DNA from: JBKPNX01 sp046732855 | GTDB taxonomy: Bacteria > Pseudomonadota > Alphaproteobacteria > Geminicoccales > Geminicoccaceae | Assembly: GCA_046732855.1 (NCBI GenBank) | Contig: JBKPNX010000033.1 | Location: 22,595 to 86,594 of the forward strand | Direction: 5' to 3' | DNA: 64,000 nt | Shown here: piece after piece, positions 33,690 to 42,629 of the stretch | Layout of the letters: every line of letters begins with the position of its first letter | Position numbering within the stretch: the first letter of the stretch is position 1 | Notes under the pieces: model-generated | Databases searched by the model: none | Told to the model about the DNA's origin: nothing | What the model saw: only the letters and a program-made list of their open reading frames with translations | Made by a program: the position numbers and the translations under genes

Positions 33690-35627
33690 TCACGATTGGT
33701 CGCTGGGCAGCGGGCGCGCCGGTGCGCTCGGCGTCTGCCCATCCGAGCCGATCAGGCGATTGATCGCCGCGCCGTCCACCTCGACCGGATAGTCGCGCCG
33801 CAGCTGGTTCTCGAACTGGGCGATCAGGTCGGAGCGCATGTCGCCTTCGAGCTCGCGCGCCAGCTGCTCCACCGCCTCTGGATGGGCGGCCGGGTCAGCG
33901 GCGATCACCTCGTCGGTGCCGACCACGGCGAATGCGGCCCCGAGTTCGATCACGTCTTCCGCGATGCCGCCGGGCTTGGTCGCGAACAGCGCCCGCACCA
34001 CCGCCCGATTAATCCCCTGATCGTCGCCCGCGGCATCGCGGCGGACCGGCGCGATCGGCTTGCTCTCGAGACCGCTGCCGGCGAGCACCTCTTCGACCGG
34101 CGCGCCACCGTCGAAGCGCGCGCGCAGCTGCTCGGCCTTCTGCCGCGCGAGCTCGCGCCGGCGCTCAGCCTGCCAGGCCTTGACCAGCTGGTCGCGCACC
34201 TCCTCGACCGGCTTCAGGCGCGGCTCGACCACCGTATCGACCCGAATCACGAAATAGCCGCCGGCGTCGGTCTCCTCGAGCAGACTGGTGTCCCCGGCGG
34301 AGGTCTCGCGCGCGACCTGCAGGAACTTCGGCCAGGGCGGCAGAGCCGCGATCGGCGTGCCCTCGCGATCTTTGCCCGTCGGATCTACCGCGGGCACGCT
34401 CACCGCCTCCAGCCCGACCGCGCGCGCGGCCTCCTTCAGATCGGTGCCGGCCGCAAGCTCGTCATCGAGGCGCGCCGCCAGATCAGGCAGCCGGTTGCTC
34501 GCCTCCTGCAGCGCGAGCTCCCGCGTCAGCTGCGCGCGCGCTTCGGCGAGAGGCATCGTTTGCTCGGGCTCGATCTTGGTGACGCGGAAAATATGCCAGC
34601 CGAATGCGCTTTTCACGGGATCGCTGTTCTCGCCCTCGGCGTGGCTGAAGATCGCCTGTTCGAACTCGGCCGGCAGGTCACCCTTGCTGACCGCGCCCAG
34701 CTGGTCCACGCTGACACCCTCGATTTCGCTCGCCACCTGTTCGGGCGTGGCGCCCGCCGCCAAGCGCTTGGCCGCCTGCTCGATCACCGCCTGGTCGGAG
34801 GCGAGCAGCTGCTCGACGGTGCGCCGCTCCGGCGTTCGGAACTCCTCGAGCCGGCTCTGATACGCCGCCTCGACGTCCTCGTCGCTCACCTCGACCTCGT
34901 CGACCAGATCCTTGGCCTCCAGCGTGATGAAGGTCAGCCCCCGGTACTCGGGCGCGGTGAACTGCGCCTCGTGCGCCTCGTGGAACTGGGTGAGCTCATC
35001 CTCGCTCGGCGCCGGGACATCGGTGATCGAGTCGATCGGCACCGCGATGTAGTGCCCGCGCCGCTGTTCGTTGCGATAGCGATAGATCGCCTCCACCAGC
35101 GCCGGCGGCGCCTTGACCGGTCCGGCGATGCTGCCGGTCAGCGCCGCGCGCACGACCTGCTGACGCAGGCTGGCCAGGTAGGCGTCCTCGCTCAGCCCGC
35201 TGGCGCGCAGCAGCTGCTCGAAGCGGCTGCGATCGAACTGGCCATCGGAGTGAAACACCGGGTCCTCGGTGACCAGCGTGCGCAGGGCGTCGTCGGGCAC
35301 GACCAGCCCCATCTCGCTCGCCTGCAGGCTGATCAGGCGCTGGCCGATCAGATCCTGCAGCGCCTGCTGCATGACCCCGAGCTGAATCGCCTGCTCCCGA
35401 TCGAACTGGGGGCCGAGCTGGCGCTGCAGGTTAGCCACGGCGCGATTGAACGCGTCCGCCAGCTCATTCGCCGGGATCTCGGTGCCGCCGACCGTGGCGA
35501 CCGCGGGGTTCTGGCCGCGGCGGAAGAAGACGTCGCCAATGCCCCAGATCGCGAACGAGGCCACGAGCAGGAGCATCAGGACCTTGACGACCCAGGAGCC
35601 GGCGTTCTTGCGCAGTGCGTTCAGCAT
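33690..35627 (-). CDS. ppiD: Periplasmic folding chaperone PpiD (SurA_N/parvulin)
   Basis: A 645-residue PpiD-type protein anchored in the inner membrane with its bulk in the periplasm, helping newly exported proteins fold. A single N-terminal membrane segment is visible (VLMLLLVASFAIWGIGDVFF, about residues 14-33). A SurA_N-like chaperone region follows (to about 180, GMVVPDDALR-like segment), then a PpiC parvulin domain around residues 240-360 (LAAGATPEQVASEIEGVSVD, FGWHIFRVTKIEP). A second long helical region ends the protein. It precedes trpE as in other alphaproteobacteria and diverges from tpiA, with about 170 bases for two promoters between them. Confidence 0.9.
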   Translation of the reverse strand: MLNALRKNAGSWVVKVLMLLLVASFAIWGIGDVFFRRGQNPAVATVGGTEIPANELADAFNRAVANLQRQLGPQFDREQAIQLGVMQQALQDLIGQRLISLQASEMGLVVPDDALRTLVTEDPVFHSDGQFDRSRFEQLLRASGLSEDAYLASLRQQVVRAALTGSIAGPVKAPPALVEAIYRYRNEQRRGHYIAVPIDSITDVPAPSEDELTQFHEAHEAQFTAPEYRGLTFITLEAKDLVDEVEVSDEDVEAAYQSRLEEFRTPERRTVEQLLASDQAVIEQAAKRLAAGATPEQVASEIEGVSVDQLGAVSKGDLPAEFEQAIFSHAEGENSDPVKSAFGWHIFRVTKIEPEQTMPLAEARAQLTRELALQEASNRLPDLAARLDDELAAGTDLKEAARAVGLEAVSVPAVDPTGKDREGTPIAALPPWPKFLQVARETSAGDTSLLEETDAGGYFVIRVDTVVEPRLKPVEEVRDQLVKAWQAERRRELARQKAEQLRARFDGGAPVEEVLAGSGLESKPIAPVRRDAAGDDQGINRAVVRALFATKPGGIAEDVIELGAAFAVVGTDEVIAADPAAHPEAVEQLARELEGDMRSDLIAQFENQLRRDYPVEVDGAAINRLIGSDGQTPSAPARPLPSDQS

Positions 35628-35799
35628 GTCTGAAGAGCTTGACGGGCGTGGCCGATGCAGGGGGAAAGGCGCGCCTCAATCTAGGCGGCCGTCCCGTGGC
35701 CGGCAAGCTCTTGCGCCCGCGGTGGTGGCAAGGCACGTGCGGCTATGCTAGAGACGCCCCGGTGCGGCGCGCCGGCGCGTCGATCCTCGCGGATGTCCG

Positions 35800-36582
35800 A
35801 TGCCCCTTGCCTCCCCCGTCATCATCGGCAATTGGAAGATGAACGGCCTGCGCGCCGACGGCGAGGCGCGCGTGCGCGAGTTGCTCGAGCGGCACCGCGC
35901 CTGGCCAGGCATCGGAACGCTCGGTATCTGTCCGCCGGCGCCCCTGCTGATTCCGCTGCACTGTCTTCTGCGTGACAGCGCCATCCTGCTGGGCGGCCAG
36001 GACTGCTCGAGCGAGCCCCAGGGCCCCCATACCGGGGACCTCAGCGCGTCGATGCTGAGCGATGCCGGTTGCCGCATGGTCATCGTCGGTCATTCCGAGC
36101 GCCGCCACGGCCACGGCGAGAGCGACGCCCTGGTCCGATCCAAGGCCGCCGCGGCGCACGCCGCCGGCCTTACGGCGATCCTGTGCATCGGCGAGACCGA
36201 AGAGGAATGGCTGGCGAGGCGGACGCTCGAGGTGCTGGACAGCCAGCTCGAGGGCAGCCTGCCAGCAGGCGCGACCGCCGAGAACCTGATCATCGCGTAC
36301 GAGCCGGTCTGGGCGGTCGGCACCGGCCGCACGCCCGGCGGGGACGAGATCGCGCGCGCCCACGACCGCGTGCGCACCGACCTCGCGCGGCTGGTCCCGG
36401 CGGGCGACCGCGTGCGCGTTCTCTACGGCGGCTCGGTCAAGGCGGCCAATGCCGGTGCGATTCTGGCGCTCGAGCACGTGGATGGCGCGTTGGTCGGCGG
36501 CGCGAGTCTGGATGTGGCGGAATTCTTTGCCATCTATGAGGCCGGGCAAGCGCCCGATGCGGGTTCCTCGGAGTCGTCATGA
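35800..36582 (+). CDS. tpiA: Triose-phosphate isomerase
   Basis: A 260-residue TIM-barrel enzyme interconverting dihydroxyacetone phosphate and glyceraldehyde 3-phosphate. Catalytic residues are Lys in IGNWKMNG, His in VGHSERR and Glu in AYEPVWAVGTG; the phosphate-binding YGGSVKAANA and GGASLD loops are in place. It opens a long plus-strand cluster. Its stop overlaps the secG start by four bases, so the two are translationally coupled. Confidence 0.96.
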   Translation: MPLASPVIIGNWKMNGLRADGEARVRELLERHRAWPGIGTLGICPPAPLLIPLHCLLRDSAILLGGQDCSSEPQGPHTGDLSASMLSDAGCRMVIVGHSERRHGHGESDALVRSKAAAAHAAGLTAILCIGETEEEWLARRTLEVLDSQLEGSLPAGATAENLIIAYEPVWAVGTGRTPGGDEIARAHDRVRTDLARLVPAGDRVRVLYGGSVKAANAGAILALEHVDGALVGGASLDVAEFFAIYEAGQAPDAGSSESS

Positions 36583-36893
36583 CCACTATCCTGTTGATTG
36601 TCCATCTCCTGATCGCGCTGGCGCTGGTCGGCGTGATTCTGCTGCAGCGCAGCGAGGGCGGCGCGCTCGGCATTGGCGGCGGCGGCCTTGGCGGCCTGAT
36701 GACCGGGCGCTCCTCGGCGAACCTGCTGACCCGCGCCACGGCGATCCTGGCGGCGGGCTTCATTACGACCAGCTTGCTCCTCGCGATCGTCGCCACCCAT
36801 CAGAGCGCGCCGCGCTCCATCCTGGATCAACCGGCCGCACCCGCACCGGAACCGGCGGCGCCCGCCGCGCCGCAGGCCCCCGTCGCGCAGTGA
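36579..36893 (+). CDS. secG: Preprotein translocase subunit SecG
   Basis: A 104-residue SecG, the small two-helix subunit of the SecYEG channel in the inner membrane. Helix 1 is ILLIVHLLIALALVGVILLQ, the conserved loop is RSEGGALGIGGGG, and helix 2 follows SSANLLTRATAILA. The tail is alanine/proline rich, as in many alphaproteobacterial SecG proteins. It overlaps tpiA by four bases, the arrangement usual in this class. Confidence 0.95.
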   Translation: MTTILLIVHLLIALALVGVILLQRSEGGALGIGGGGLGGLMTGRSSANLLTRATAILAAGFITTSLLLAIVATHQSAPRSILDQPAAPAPEPAAPAAPQAPVAQ

Positions 36894-36977
36894 GCTGCAT
36901 CATCCGGGGCGATATGTGGCCGGCGCGCCATTGCCGGGATTGTGCCCGCGCGGGTTTTGCCCGATAGTGCCTGCCCC

Positions 36978-38606
36978 ATGACGCGCTTCGTCTTCGTCAC
37001 CGGCGGCGTGGTGTCGTCCTTGGGCAAGGGATTGGCGGCGGCGGCGATCGGCGCCCTGCTCCAGGCGCGCGGCTATTCGGTCCGGCTGCGCAAGCTCGAT
37101 CCCTATCTCAATGTCGATCCGGGGACCATGAGTCCCTACCAGCATGGCGAGGTGTACGTCACCGACGACGGCGCCGAGACCGACCTCGACCTCGGCCACT
37201 ACGAGCGCTTCACCGGCGTGCCTGCGCGCGGCTGCGACAGCATCTCGGCGGGCAAGGTGTATTCGCGTGTGCTCGCGCGCGAGCGCCAGGGCGATTACCT
37301 GGGCGGCACCGTGCAGGTCGTGCCGCACGTCACCGACGGCATCAAGCAGTCCATCCTCGAGGACATCGGCGATCCCGACTTCGTGTTGTGCGAGATCGGC
37401 GGCACCGTCGGCGATATCGAGGGCCTGCCGTTCCTCGAGGCGATTCGCCAGCTCGGCTTCGAGCTCGGGCGCGATCGCGTTGCCTACGTGCACCTGACGC
37501 TGGTGCCCTATCTGGCTTCGGCCGGCGAGCTGAAGACCAAGCCTACCCAGCATTCGGTACGCGAACTGCGCGGCATCGGGATCCAGCCGGATCTGCTGCT
37601 GTGCCGGGCGGACCGGCTCATCCCGCCGGAGGCGCGGCGCAAGATCGCGCTCCAGTGCAACGTGCACGAGGAGGCCGTGATCTCGGCGCTCGACCTCGCC
37701 AGCATCTACGAGGTGCCGATCCGCTATCACGAGGAAGGGCTCGATGTGGCGTTGCTGCGCCACTTCGGCCTGCCCCACCGCGGCCGCCCCGATCTCGACC
37801 GCTGGGAGGAGATCTGTGCGCGCCTGATGCGCCCCGAGGGCGAGGTGATCATCGCCGTGGTCGGCAAGTACACCGGACTGCAGGACGCCTACAAGTCGCT
37901 CGATGAGGCGCTGACCCACGGCGGGATCGACAACCGGGTGCGGGTCAACACGCGCTGGCTCGCAGCCGAGATCTTCGAGGCCGACAGCGCTGCCCAGCAC
38001 CTGCAGGACGTCAACGGCATCCTGGTGCCGGGCGGCTTCGGCGAGCGCGGCGCCGCCGGCAAGGTCGCGGCGGTGACCTTCGCCCGTGAGCGCCATATTC
38101 CGTACTTCGGGATCTGCTTCGGCATGCAGCTCGCAGTGGTCGAGGCCGCGCGCAAGCTGGCGGGGATCGAGGCGGCCAGCTCGACGGAGTTCGGTCCGAC
38201 CGAGGAGCCGGTCGTCGGCCTGCTGACCGAATGGGAGCGCCAGGGGCGCGTCGAGACCCGCGCCGCCGGCGGTGATCTGGGCGGCACGATGCGGCTGGGT
38301 GCCTACCCTTGCCTCATCGAGCCGGCCAGCCTCGCCCACTCCGTTTACGAGCAGGACGAGATCAGCGAACGGCACCGTCACCGCTATGAGGTCAACATCA
38401 ACTACGTCAACCGGCTGACCGCGGCGGGCCTGCGCTTCTCGGGCATGTCGCCCGACGGCCGACTGCCCGAGATCGTGGAGCTGCCCGGCCACCCCTGGTT
38501 CGTCGGGGTGCAGTTCCACCCGGAGCTGAAATCGAAGCCGTTCGAGCCGCATCCGCTGTTCGCGTCCTTCATCAAAGCGGCGCTCGACCAGTCTCGGCTG
38601 GTGTGA
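36978..38606 (+). CDS. pyrG: CTP synthase
   Basis: A 542-residue CTP synthase that aminates UTP with glutamine-derived ammonia and ATP. The synthetase domain carries FVFVTGGVVSSLGKG (ATP loop) and MSPYQHGEVYVTDDGAE. The glutaminase domain begins about residue 290 and has its nucleophile Cys in FGICFGMQLAV and the catalytic His-Pro-Glu in VQFHPELKS. ATG 36978 matches the usual start; the longer frame adds 12 foreign residues. It follows secG in the conserved order. Confidence 0.96.
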   Translation: MTRFVFVTGGVVSSLGKGLAAAAIGALLQARGYSVRLRKLDPYLNVDPGTMSPYQHGEVYVTDDGAETDLDLGHYERFTGVPARGCDSISAGKVYSRVLARERQGDYLGGTVQVVPHVTDGIKQSILEDIGDPDFVLCEIGGTVGDIEGLPFLEAIRQLGFELGRDRVAYVHLTLVPYLASAGELKTKPTQHSVRELRGIGIQPDLLLCRADRLIPPEARRKIALQCNVHEEAVISALDLASIYEVPIRYHEEGLDVALLRHFGLPHRGRPDLDRWEEICARLMRPEGEVIIAVVGKYTGLQDAYKSLDEALTHGGIDNRVRVNTRWLAAEIFEADSAAQHLQDVNGILVPGGFGERGAAGKVAAVTFARERHIPYFGICFGMQLAVVEAARKLAGIEAASSTEFGPTEEPVVGLLTEWERQGRVETRAAGGDLGGTMRLGAYPCLIEPASLAHSVYEQDEISERHRHRYEVNINYVNRLTAAGLRFSGMSPDGRLPEIVELPGHPWFVGVQFHPELKSKPFEPHPLFASFIKAALDQSRLV

Positions 38607-38642
38607 TGGAAGACGGCGCGATCACGAAAGAGAGGTCAGGAC

Positions 38643-38867
38643 GTGGCAACTCCCGTCACTGACCTGCGTCCGCGTCTGCGCTATGCGGGAGTACCCGAGG
38701 AGCAGGCCGATGCAGCCTTTGAGTGGCTCAGCAACCAAATCGCGGACCTCAGTGATCAGATACGAAACGTCATCATTGGACAACGAATCCAGATGGGGTT
38801 GCTCCTCGTTGTAGCGGCCGCGATTCTGACCCCATGCATCGTCGCCTGGGCCAACCTGGGCAAATAG
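38643..38867 (+). CDS. Small membrane protein, coiled coil plus one helix
   Basis: A 74-residue protein starting with GTG, preceded by AGAGAGGTCAGGAC as a ribosome binding site. The first half (AGVPEEQADAAFEWLSNQIA, DLSDQIRNVI) is an amphipathic, heptad-like helix, and the last 25 residues (MGLLLVVAAAILTPCIVAWA) are one membrane segment. The pattern recalls shortened DUF1640/CCDC90-like proteins, which have the same helix-plus-anchor design, but I cannot confirm the family. It interrupts the otherwise conserved pyrG-kdsA junction, with 36 and 10 base spacers. Confidence 0.65.
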   Translation: MATPVTDLRPRLRYAGVPEEQADAAFEWLSNQIADLSDQIRNVIIGQRIQMGLLLVVAAAILTPCIVAWANLGK

Positions 38868-38877
38868 AAGAACGGTC

Positions 38878-39774
38878 ATGGCGCATTCGAAAGCTGCCCG
38901 ATTTGCTCATGAACCCGGAGCGGGACCGCGCCAGGTCGAGGTCGGCCCGGTCACGCTCGGCAACGATCTGCCCTTCGTGCTGATCGCGGGCCCGTGCCAG
39001 ATCGAGAGCCGCGCGCATGCGCTGGAGACTGCGGCGGCGCTGGTCGAGATGTGCGCCGCCCGCGCGCTCGGCCTGATCTACAAGAGCTCGTTCGACAAGG
39101 CCAACCGCACCAGCGCCGCCAGTCCGCGCGGCCTCGGGTTGGCGCGCGGCATCGAGGCGCTCGCCGAGGTGCGCGCGCGCCATGGCTGTCCCGTGCTCAC
39201 CGACGTGCACGAGAGCCAACAGTGCCGGGCCGTGGCCGAGGCGGTCGACGTCCTGCAGATCCCCGCGTTCCTGTGTCGCCAGACCGACCTGCTGGACGCG
39301 GCGGCGCGCACCGGGGCAGCGGTTCACGTCAAGAAGGGTCAGTTCCTGGCGCCCTGGGACATGGCTCAGGTGGCAAAGAAGCTCGAGCAGTTCGGCGCGC
39401 GCCGGATCATGCTGGGCGAGCGGGGCACCAGCTTCGGCTACAACACCCTCGTCTCCGATTTCCGCGCCTTGCCGCAAATGGCGACCACCGGCTGGCCGGT
39501 CGTGTTCGATGCCACCCATTCGGTCCAGCAGCCGGGGGGCCTCGGTGGCGCGAGCGGCGGACAGCGCGAGTTCGTGCCGGTGCTGGCGCGCGCCGCCGTG
39601 GCGGTCGGCGTGGCGGCGGTCTTCATCGAAACCCATCCCGATCCCGACCTTGCGCCAAGCGACGGCCCGAACATGGTGCCGCTCGCCCAGCTGCCGGCAT
39701 CGCTGGACGTGCTCATGGAATTCGACCAGCTGAGCAAGCGCCACCCCATTCACCTCCCGGGAGGCGGACCATGA
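38878..39774 (+). CDS. kdsA: 3-deoxy-D-manno-octulosonate 8-phosphate synthase
   Basis: A 298-residue KDO-8-phosphate synthase condensing arabinose 5-phosphate and phosphoenolpyruvate for lipopolysaccharide. Family motifs are LIAGPCQIES, YKSSFDKANRTS, PVLTDVHE, CRQTDLLDAA and VFDATHSVQQPGG. The last two histidine-containing segments include metal or substrate contacts. Its product implies an LPS-bearing outer membrane. The stop overlaps the enolase start by four bases. Confidence 0.96.
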   Translation: MAHSKAARFAHEPGAGPRQVEVGPVTLGNDLPFVLIAGPCQIESRAHALETAAALVEMCAARALGLIYKSSFDKANRTSAASPRGLGLARGIEALAEVRARHGCPVLTDVHESQQCRAVAEAVDVLQIPAFLCRQTDLLDAAARTGAAVHVKKGQFLAPWDMAQVAKKLEQFGARRIMLGERGTSFGYNTLVSDFRALPQMATTGWPVVFDATHSVQQPGGLGGASGGQREFVPVLARAAVAVGVAAVFIETHPDPDLAPSDGPNMVPLAQLPASLDVLMEFDQLSKRHPIHLPGGGP

Positions 39775-41054
39775 CCGACACGGAGATCGTCGCGATCCGA
39801 GGCCGCCAGATCCTGGACAGCCGGGGCAATCCGACGGTCGAGGTCGACGTGGCGCTCGGGGGCGGAGCGCTCGGCCGCGCGCCCGTGCCATCCGGCGCCT
39901 CGACTGGCACGAAGGAAGCCGTCGAGCTGCGCGATGACGAGCGCACGTGCTATCTTGGCAAGAGCGTGACGTGCGCGGTCGAGGCGGTGAACGGCGAGCT
40001 CTGCGACGCGTTGCTGGGGCGGGATGCGACCGAGCAGGCGCTGCTCGATCGGACCATGATCGAGCTCGACGGCACCGACAACAAGGGCCGGCTCGGCGCC
40101 AATGCGATCCTCGGCGTGAGTCTGGCACTGGCCAAGGCGTCGGCGGCCCAGCTCGGGACGCCGCTCTACCGGTACGTCGGCGGCACGGCCGCGCGCACGT
40201 TGCCGGTGCCGATGATGAACGTAATCAACGGCGGCGTGCACGCCGACAACCCGATCGATCTGCAGGAATTCATGATCATGCCGGTCGGCGCGCCGCGTTT
40301 CAGCGAGGCGCTGCGGATGGGATCGGAGATCTTTCACACGCTCAAGCGGGCGCTCAAGGACGCCGGCCACAACACCAACGTCGGCGACGAGGGCGGGTTC
40401 GCGCCCGATCTGCGCAGCGCCGACGAAGCGCTCGGGTTCCTCGCCAAGGCGGTCGAGGCGGCCGGCTACGGCCTGGGCGAGCAGGTGGTATTCGCCCTTG
40501 ATCCGGCCGCCACCGAGTTCTACCACGACGGGCGTTATCAGCTGTCCGGTGAGGGCAGGACCCTGGATGCCGAGGGCATAGTCCGCTTCTATGAGGACCT
40601 GTGCGCGCGTTACCCGATCCGCTCGATCGAGGACGGCATGGCCGAGGACGACTGGGACGGCTGGCGCGCCCTCACCCAGGCGCTGGGCGAGCGGGTCCAG
40701 CTGGTCGGCGACGATCTGTTCGTCACCAACCCGAGGATCATCGCCGAAGGCATTGAACGCGGCGTGGCCAATGCCGTGCTGGTCAAGGTCAATCAGATCG
40801 GCACGCTGAGCGAGACCCTGGACGCGGTCGAGCTGGCGCAGCGCGCCGCGTATCGCTGCGTGCTCTCGCATCGCTCCGGCGAGACCGAGGACGCCACGAT
40901 CGCCGATCTCGCGGTGGCCACCAATTGCGGCCAGATCAAGACCGGCTCCATGTCCCGCTCCGACCGGTTGGCCAAGTACAATCAGCTGCTGCGGATCGAG
41001 GAGGCACTCGGACCGGTCGCGCGGTTTCCCGGCGTGCGCGCGCTGGCGCGCTGA
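39771..41054 (+). CDS. eno: Enolase
   Basis: A 427-residue enolase that interconverts 2-phosphoglycerate and phosphoenolpyruvate. Catalytic and metal sites are seen in ILDSRGNPTVEVDV, GAPRFSEALRMGSEIFHTLK (catalytic Glu region), the metal aspartate in VFALDPAATEFY, EDGMAEDDWDGW and the lysine in LVKVNQIGTLSE. The SHRSGETED loop closes the active site. ATG overlaps kdsA by four bases with GGGAGGCGG upstream. Its product is a short step from the pyruvate dehydrogenase genes further down the cluster. Confidence 0.96.
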   Translation: MTDTEIVAIRGRQILDSRGNPTVEVDVALGGGALGRAPVPSGASTGTKEAVELRDDERTCYLGKSVTCAVEAVNGELCDALLGRDATEQALLDRTMIELDGTDNKGRLGANAILGVSLALAKASAAQLGTPLYRYVGGTAARTLPVPMMNVINGGVHADNPIDLQEFMIMPVGAPRFSEALRMGSEIFHTLKRALKDAGHNTNVGDEGGFAPDLRSADEALGFLAKAVEAAGYGLGEQVVFALDPAATEFYHDGRYQLSGEGRTLDAEGIVRFYEDLCARYPIRSIEDGMAEDDWDGWRALTQALGERVQLVGDDLFVTNPRIIAEGIERGVANAVLVKVNQIGTLSETLDAVELAQRAAYRCVLSHRSGETEDATIADLAVATNCGQIKTGSMSRSDRLAKYNQLLRIEEALGPVARFPGVRALAR

Positions 41055-41062
41055 TCGCCCCG

Positions 41063-41398
41063 ATGCGCACGCGGCTGTTCGGCCGGCTGCATGGTCTGCA
41101 AGCGCGCCACTGGCTGGTGGTGTTCGCGTACGGGCTCGCCGTCTACTTCAGCTATCACGCCGTGGTCGGCAGCCGCGGGCTGCTCGCCTGGCGGCAGTTG
41201 AACCGGGACATCGAAGCGACCGAGCAGCAGCTCGCCGCCGTGCGCGCCGAACGGCAGGAACTCGAAGACAAGGTGCGCCGGCTGCGCCCGGGTTCGTTGG
41301 ACCCCGATCTGATCGACGAGCTGGCTCGGGGCCGTCTCAGCCTTGCCGAGCCGCTTGATGTGATCATCTTGCTAGATCAGAAGGGCGGGTCGAAGTAG
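41063..41398 (+). CDS. ftsB: Septum formation initiator FtsB-like protein
   Basis: A 111-residue bitopic membrane protein of the FtsB/DivIC type, which joins FtsL and FtsQ in the divisome. A membrane segment lies at about residues 15-33 (WLVVFAYGLAVYFSYHAVVG), followed by a heptad coiled coil (LAWRQLNRDIEATEQQLAAV) and a short C-terminal tail (DLIDELARGRLSLAEPLDVI). It begins eight bases after eno, the conserved alphaproteobacterial arrangement before pdhA. Confidence 0.88.
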   Translation: MRTRLFGRLHGLQARHWLVVFAYGLAVYFSYHAVVGSRGLLAWRQLNRDIEATEQQLAAVRAERQELEDKVRRLRPGSLDPDLIDELARGRLSLAEPLDVIILLDQKGGSK

Positions 41399-41543
41399 TG
41401 CGCCACGTCTGGCGATCGGCGCATGGGAGCTTTGCCCCACCGAGACTTAACAGCTGCCGGTGAATGTTGTTAAACGGATACGAGCCATCGGCCAGCAGGC
41501 ATGGCCGGGTCGTATACGGCGTCCCCTGACGGGAGGTTCGATC

Positions 41544-42629
41544 ATGGCCACCGCGCACCGCGGGATCGCAGCCGTTGCCGACGAGGGCGACGTACGAGGC
41601 AAGCGGACGGCGGCTTACAGCCGCGAGGAGCTGCTCGAGTTCTATCGCGAAATGCTGCTGATCCGGCGCTTCGAAGAGAAAGCCGGTCAGATGTACGGCA
41701 TGGGCCTGATCGGGGGCTTCTGTCACCTGTACATCGGGCAGGAGGCGGTCGCGGTCGGCATGCAGCACACCCTCAGAGAGGGCGACTCGGTGATCACCGC
41801 GTATCGCGACCATGGCCAAATGCTGGTCACTGGCATGGATCCGCGGCGGGTGATGGCCGAGCTGACCGGCCGCGCGACCGGCTATTCCAAGGGCAAGGGC
41901 GGCTCGATGCACATGTTCGCCCGCGAGAAGCGATTCTTCGGCGGGCACGGCATCGTCGGCGCCTGCGTGCCGATCGGCACCGGGCTCGCGTTCGCGCACA
42001 AGTACCGCGACGACGGCGGCGTGTGCGTGTGCTACTTCGGCGACGGCGCGACCAACCAGGGTCAGGTGTACGAGTCGTTCAACATGGCGGCGCTGTGGCG
42101 TCTGCCGGTGGTGTACGTGATCGAGAACAACAAATACGGCATGGGCACGTCGATCGAGCGCGCCGCCGCAGGCGGCACCGCGCTGTACCGGCGCGGCGAA
42201 GCCTACGGCATCCCGGGCACCCAGGTCGACGGCATGGACGTGCTCGCGGTGCACGAGGCTGGCGAGGACGCCGTGCGCCACGCCCGCGAGCACGGTCCGT
42301 TCATTCTCGAGGCGATGACCTACCGCTACCGGGGCCACTCGATGTCCGACCCGGCCAAGTACCGGACGCGCGACGAGGTCCAGCACGTGCGCGAGGAGCG
42401 CGACCCGATCGACCGGCTGCGCAAGCTGCTGATCGAGGAGGGCATTGCCGACGAGGACAGGTTCAAGCAGATCGACAAGGAGATCCGGGCCGTTGTCAAC
42501 GAAGCGGCGAGCTTTGCCCAGGACAGCCCGGAGCCGGATCCGGAGGAGCTGTATACCGACGTCTACCGCGACCCCGGGAATGCCGTGGACGGACTGCCGG
42601 AAGGCACGCCATGCCAACCGAAGTCCTGA
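41544..42629 (+). CDS. pdhA: Pyruvate dehydrogenase E1 component, alpha subunit
   Basis: A 361-residue thiamine-diphosphate-dependent E1 alpha subunit of the pyruvate dehydrogenase complex. It carries the TPP motif GDGATNQGQVYESFNMAALW and the following VIENNKYGMGTS, the FCHLYIGQEAV segment and the YRYRGHSMSDPAKYR loop, the mobile region that in mitochondria is phosphorylated. ATG 41544 follows GGGAGG; the longer frame lacks similarity. It overlaps pdhB by 19 bases. Confidence 0.95.
   Translation: MATAHRGIAAVADEGDVRGKRTAAYSREELLEFYREMLLIRRFEEKAGQMYGMGLIGGFCHLYIGQEAVAVGMQHTLREGDSVITAYRDHGQMLVTGMDPRRVMAELTGRATGYSKGKGGSMHMFAREKRFFGGHGIVGACVPIGTGLAFAHKYRDDGGVCVCYFGDGATNQGQVYESFNMAALWRLPVVYVIENNKYGMGTSIERAAAGGTALYRRGEAYGIPGTQVDGMDVLAVHEAGEDAVRHAREHGPFILEAMTYRYRGHSMSDPAKYRTRDEVQHVREERDPIDRLRKLLIEEGIADEDRFKQIDKEIRAVVNEAASFAQDSPEPDPEELYTDVYRDPGNAVDGLPEGTPCQPKS

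Noticed and set aside
33570..35633. 687-codon plus-strand frame opposite ppiD
   Set aside because: Antisense shadow of ppiD with no motif of its own.
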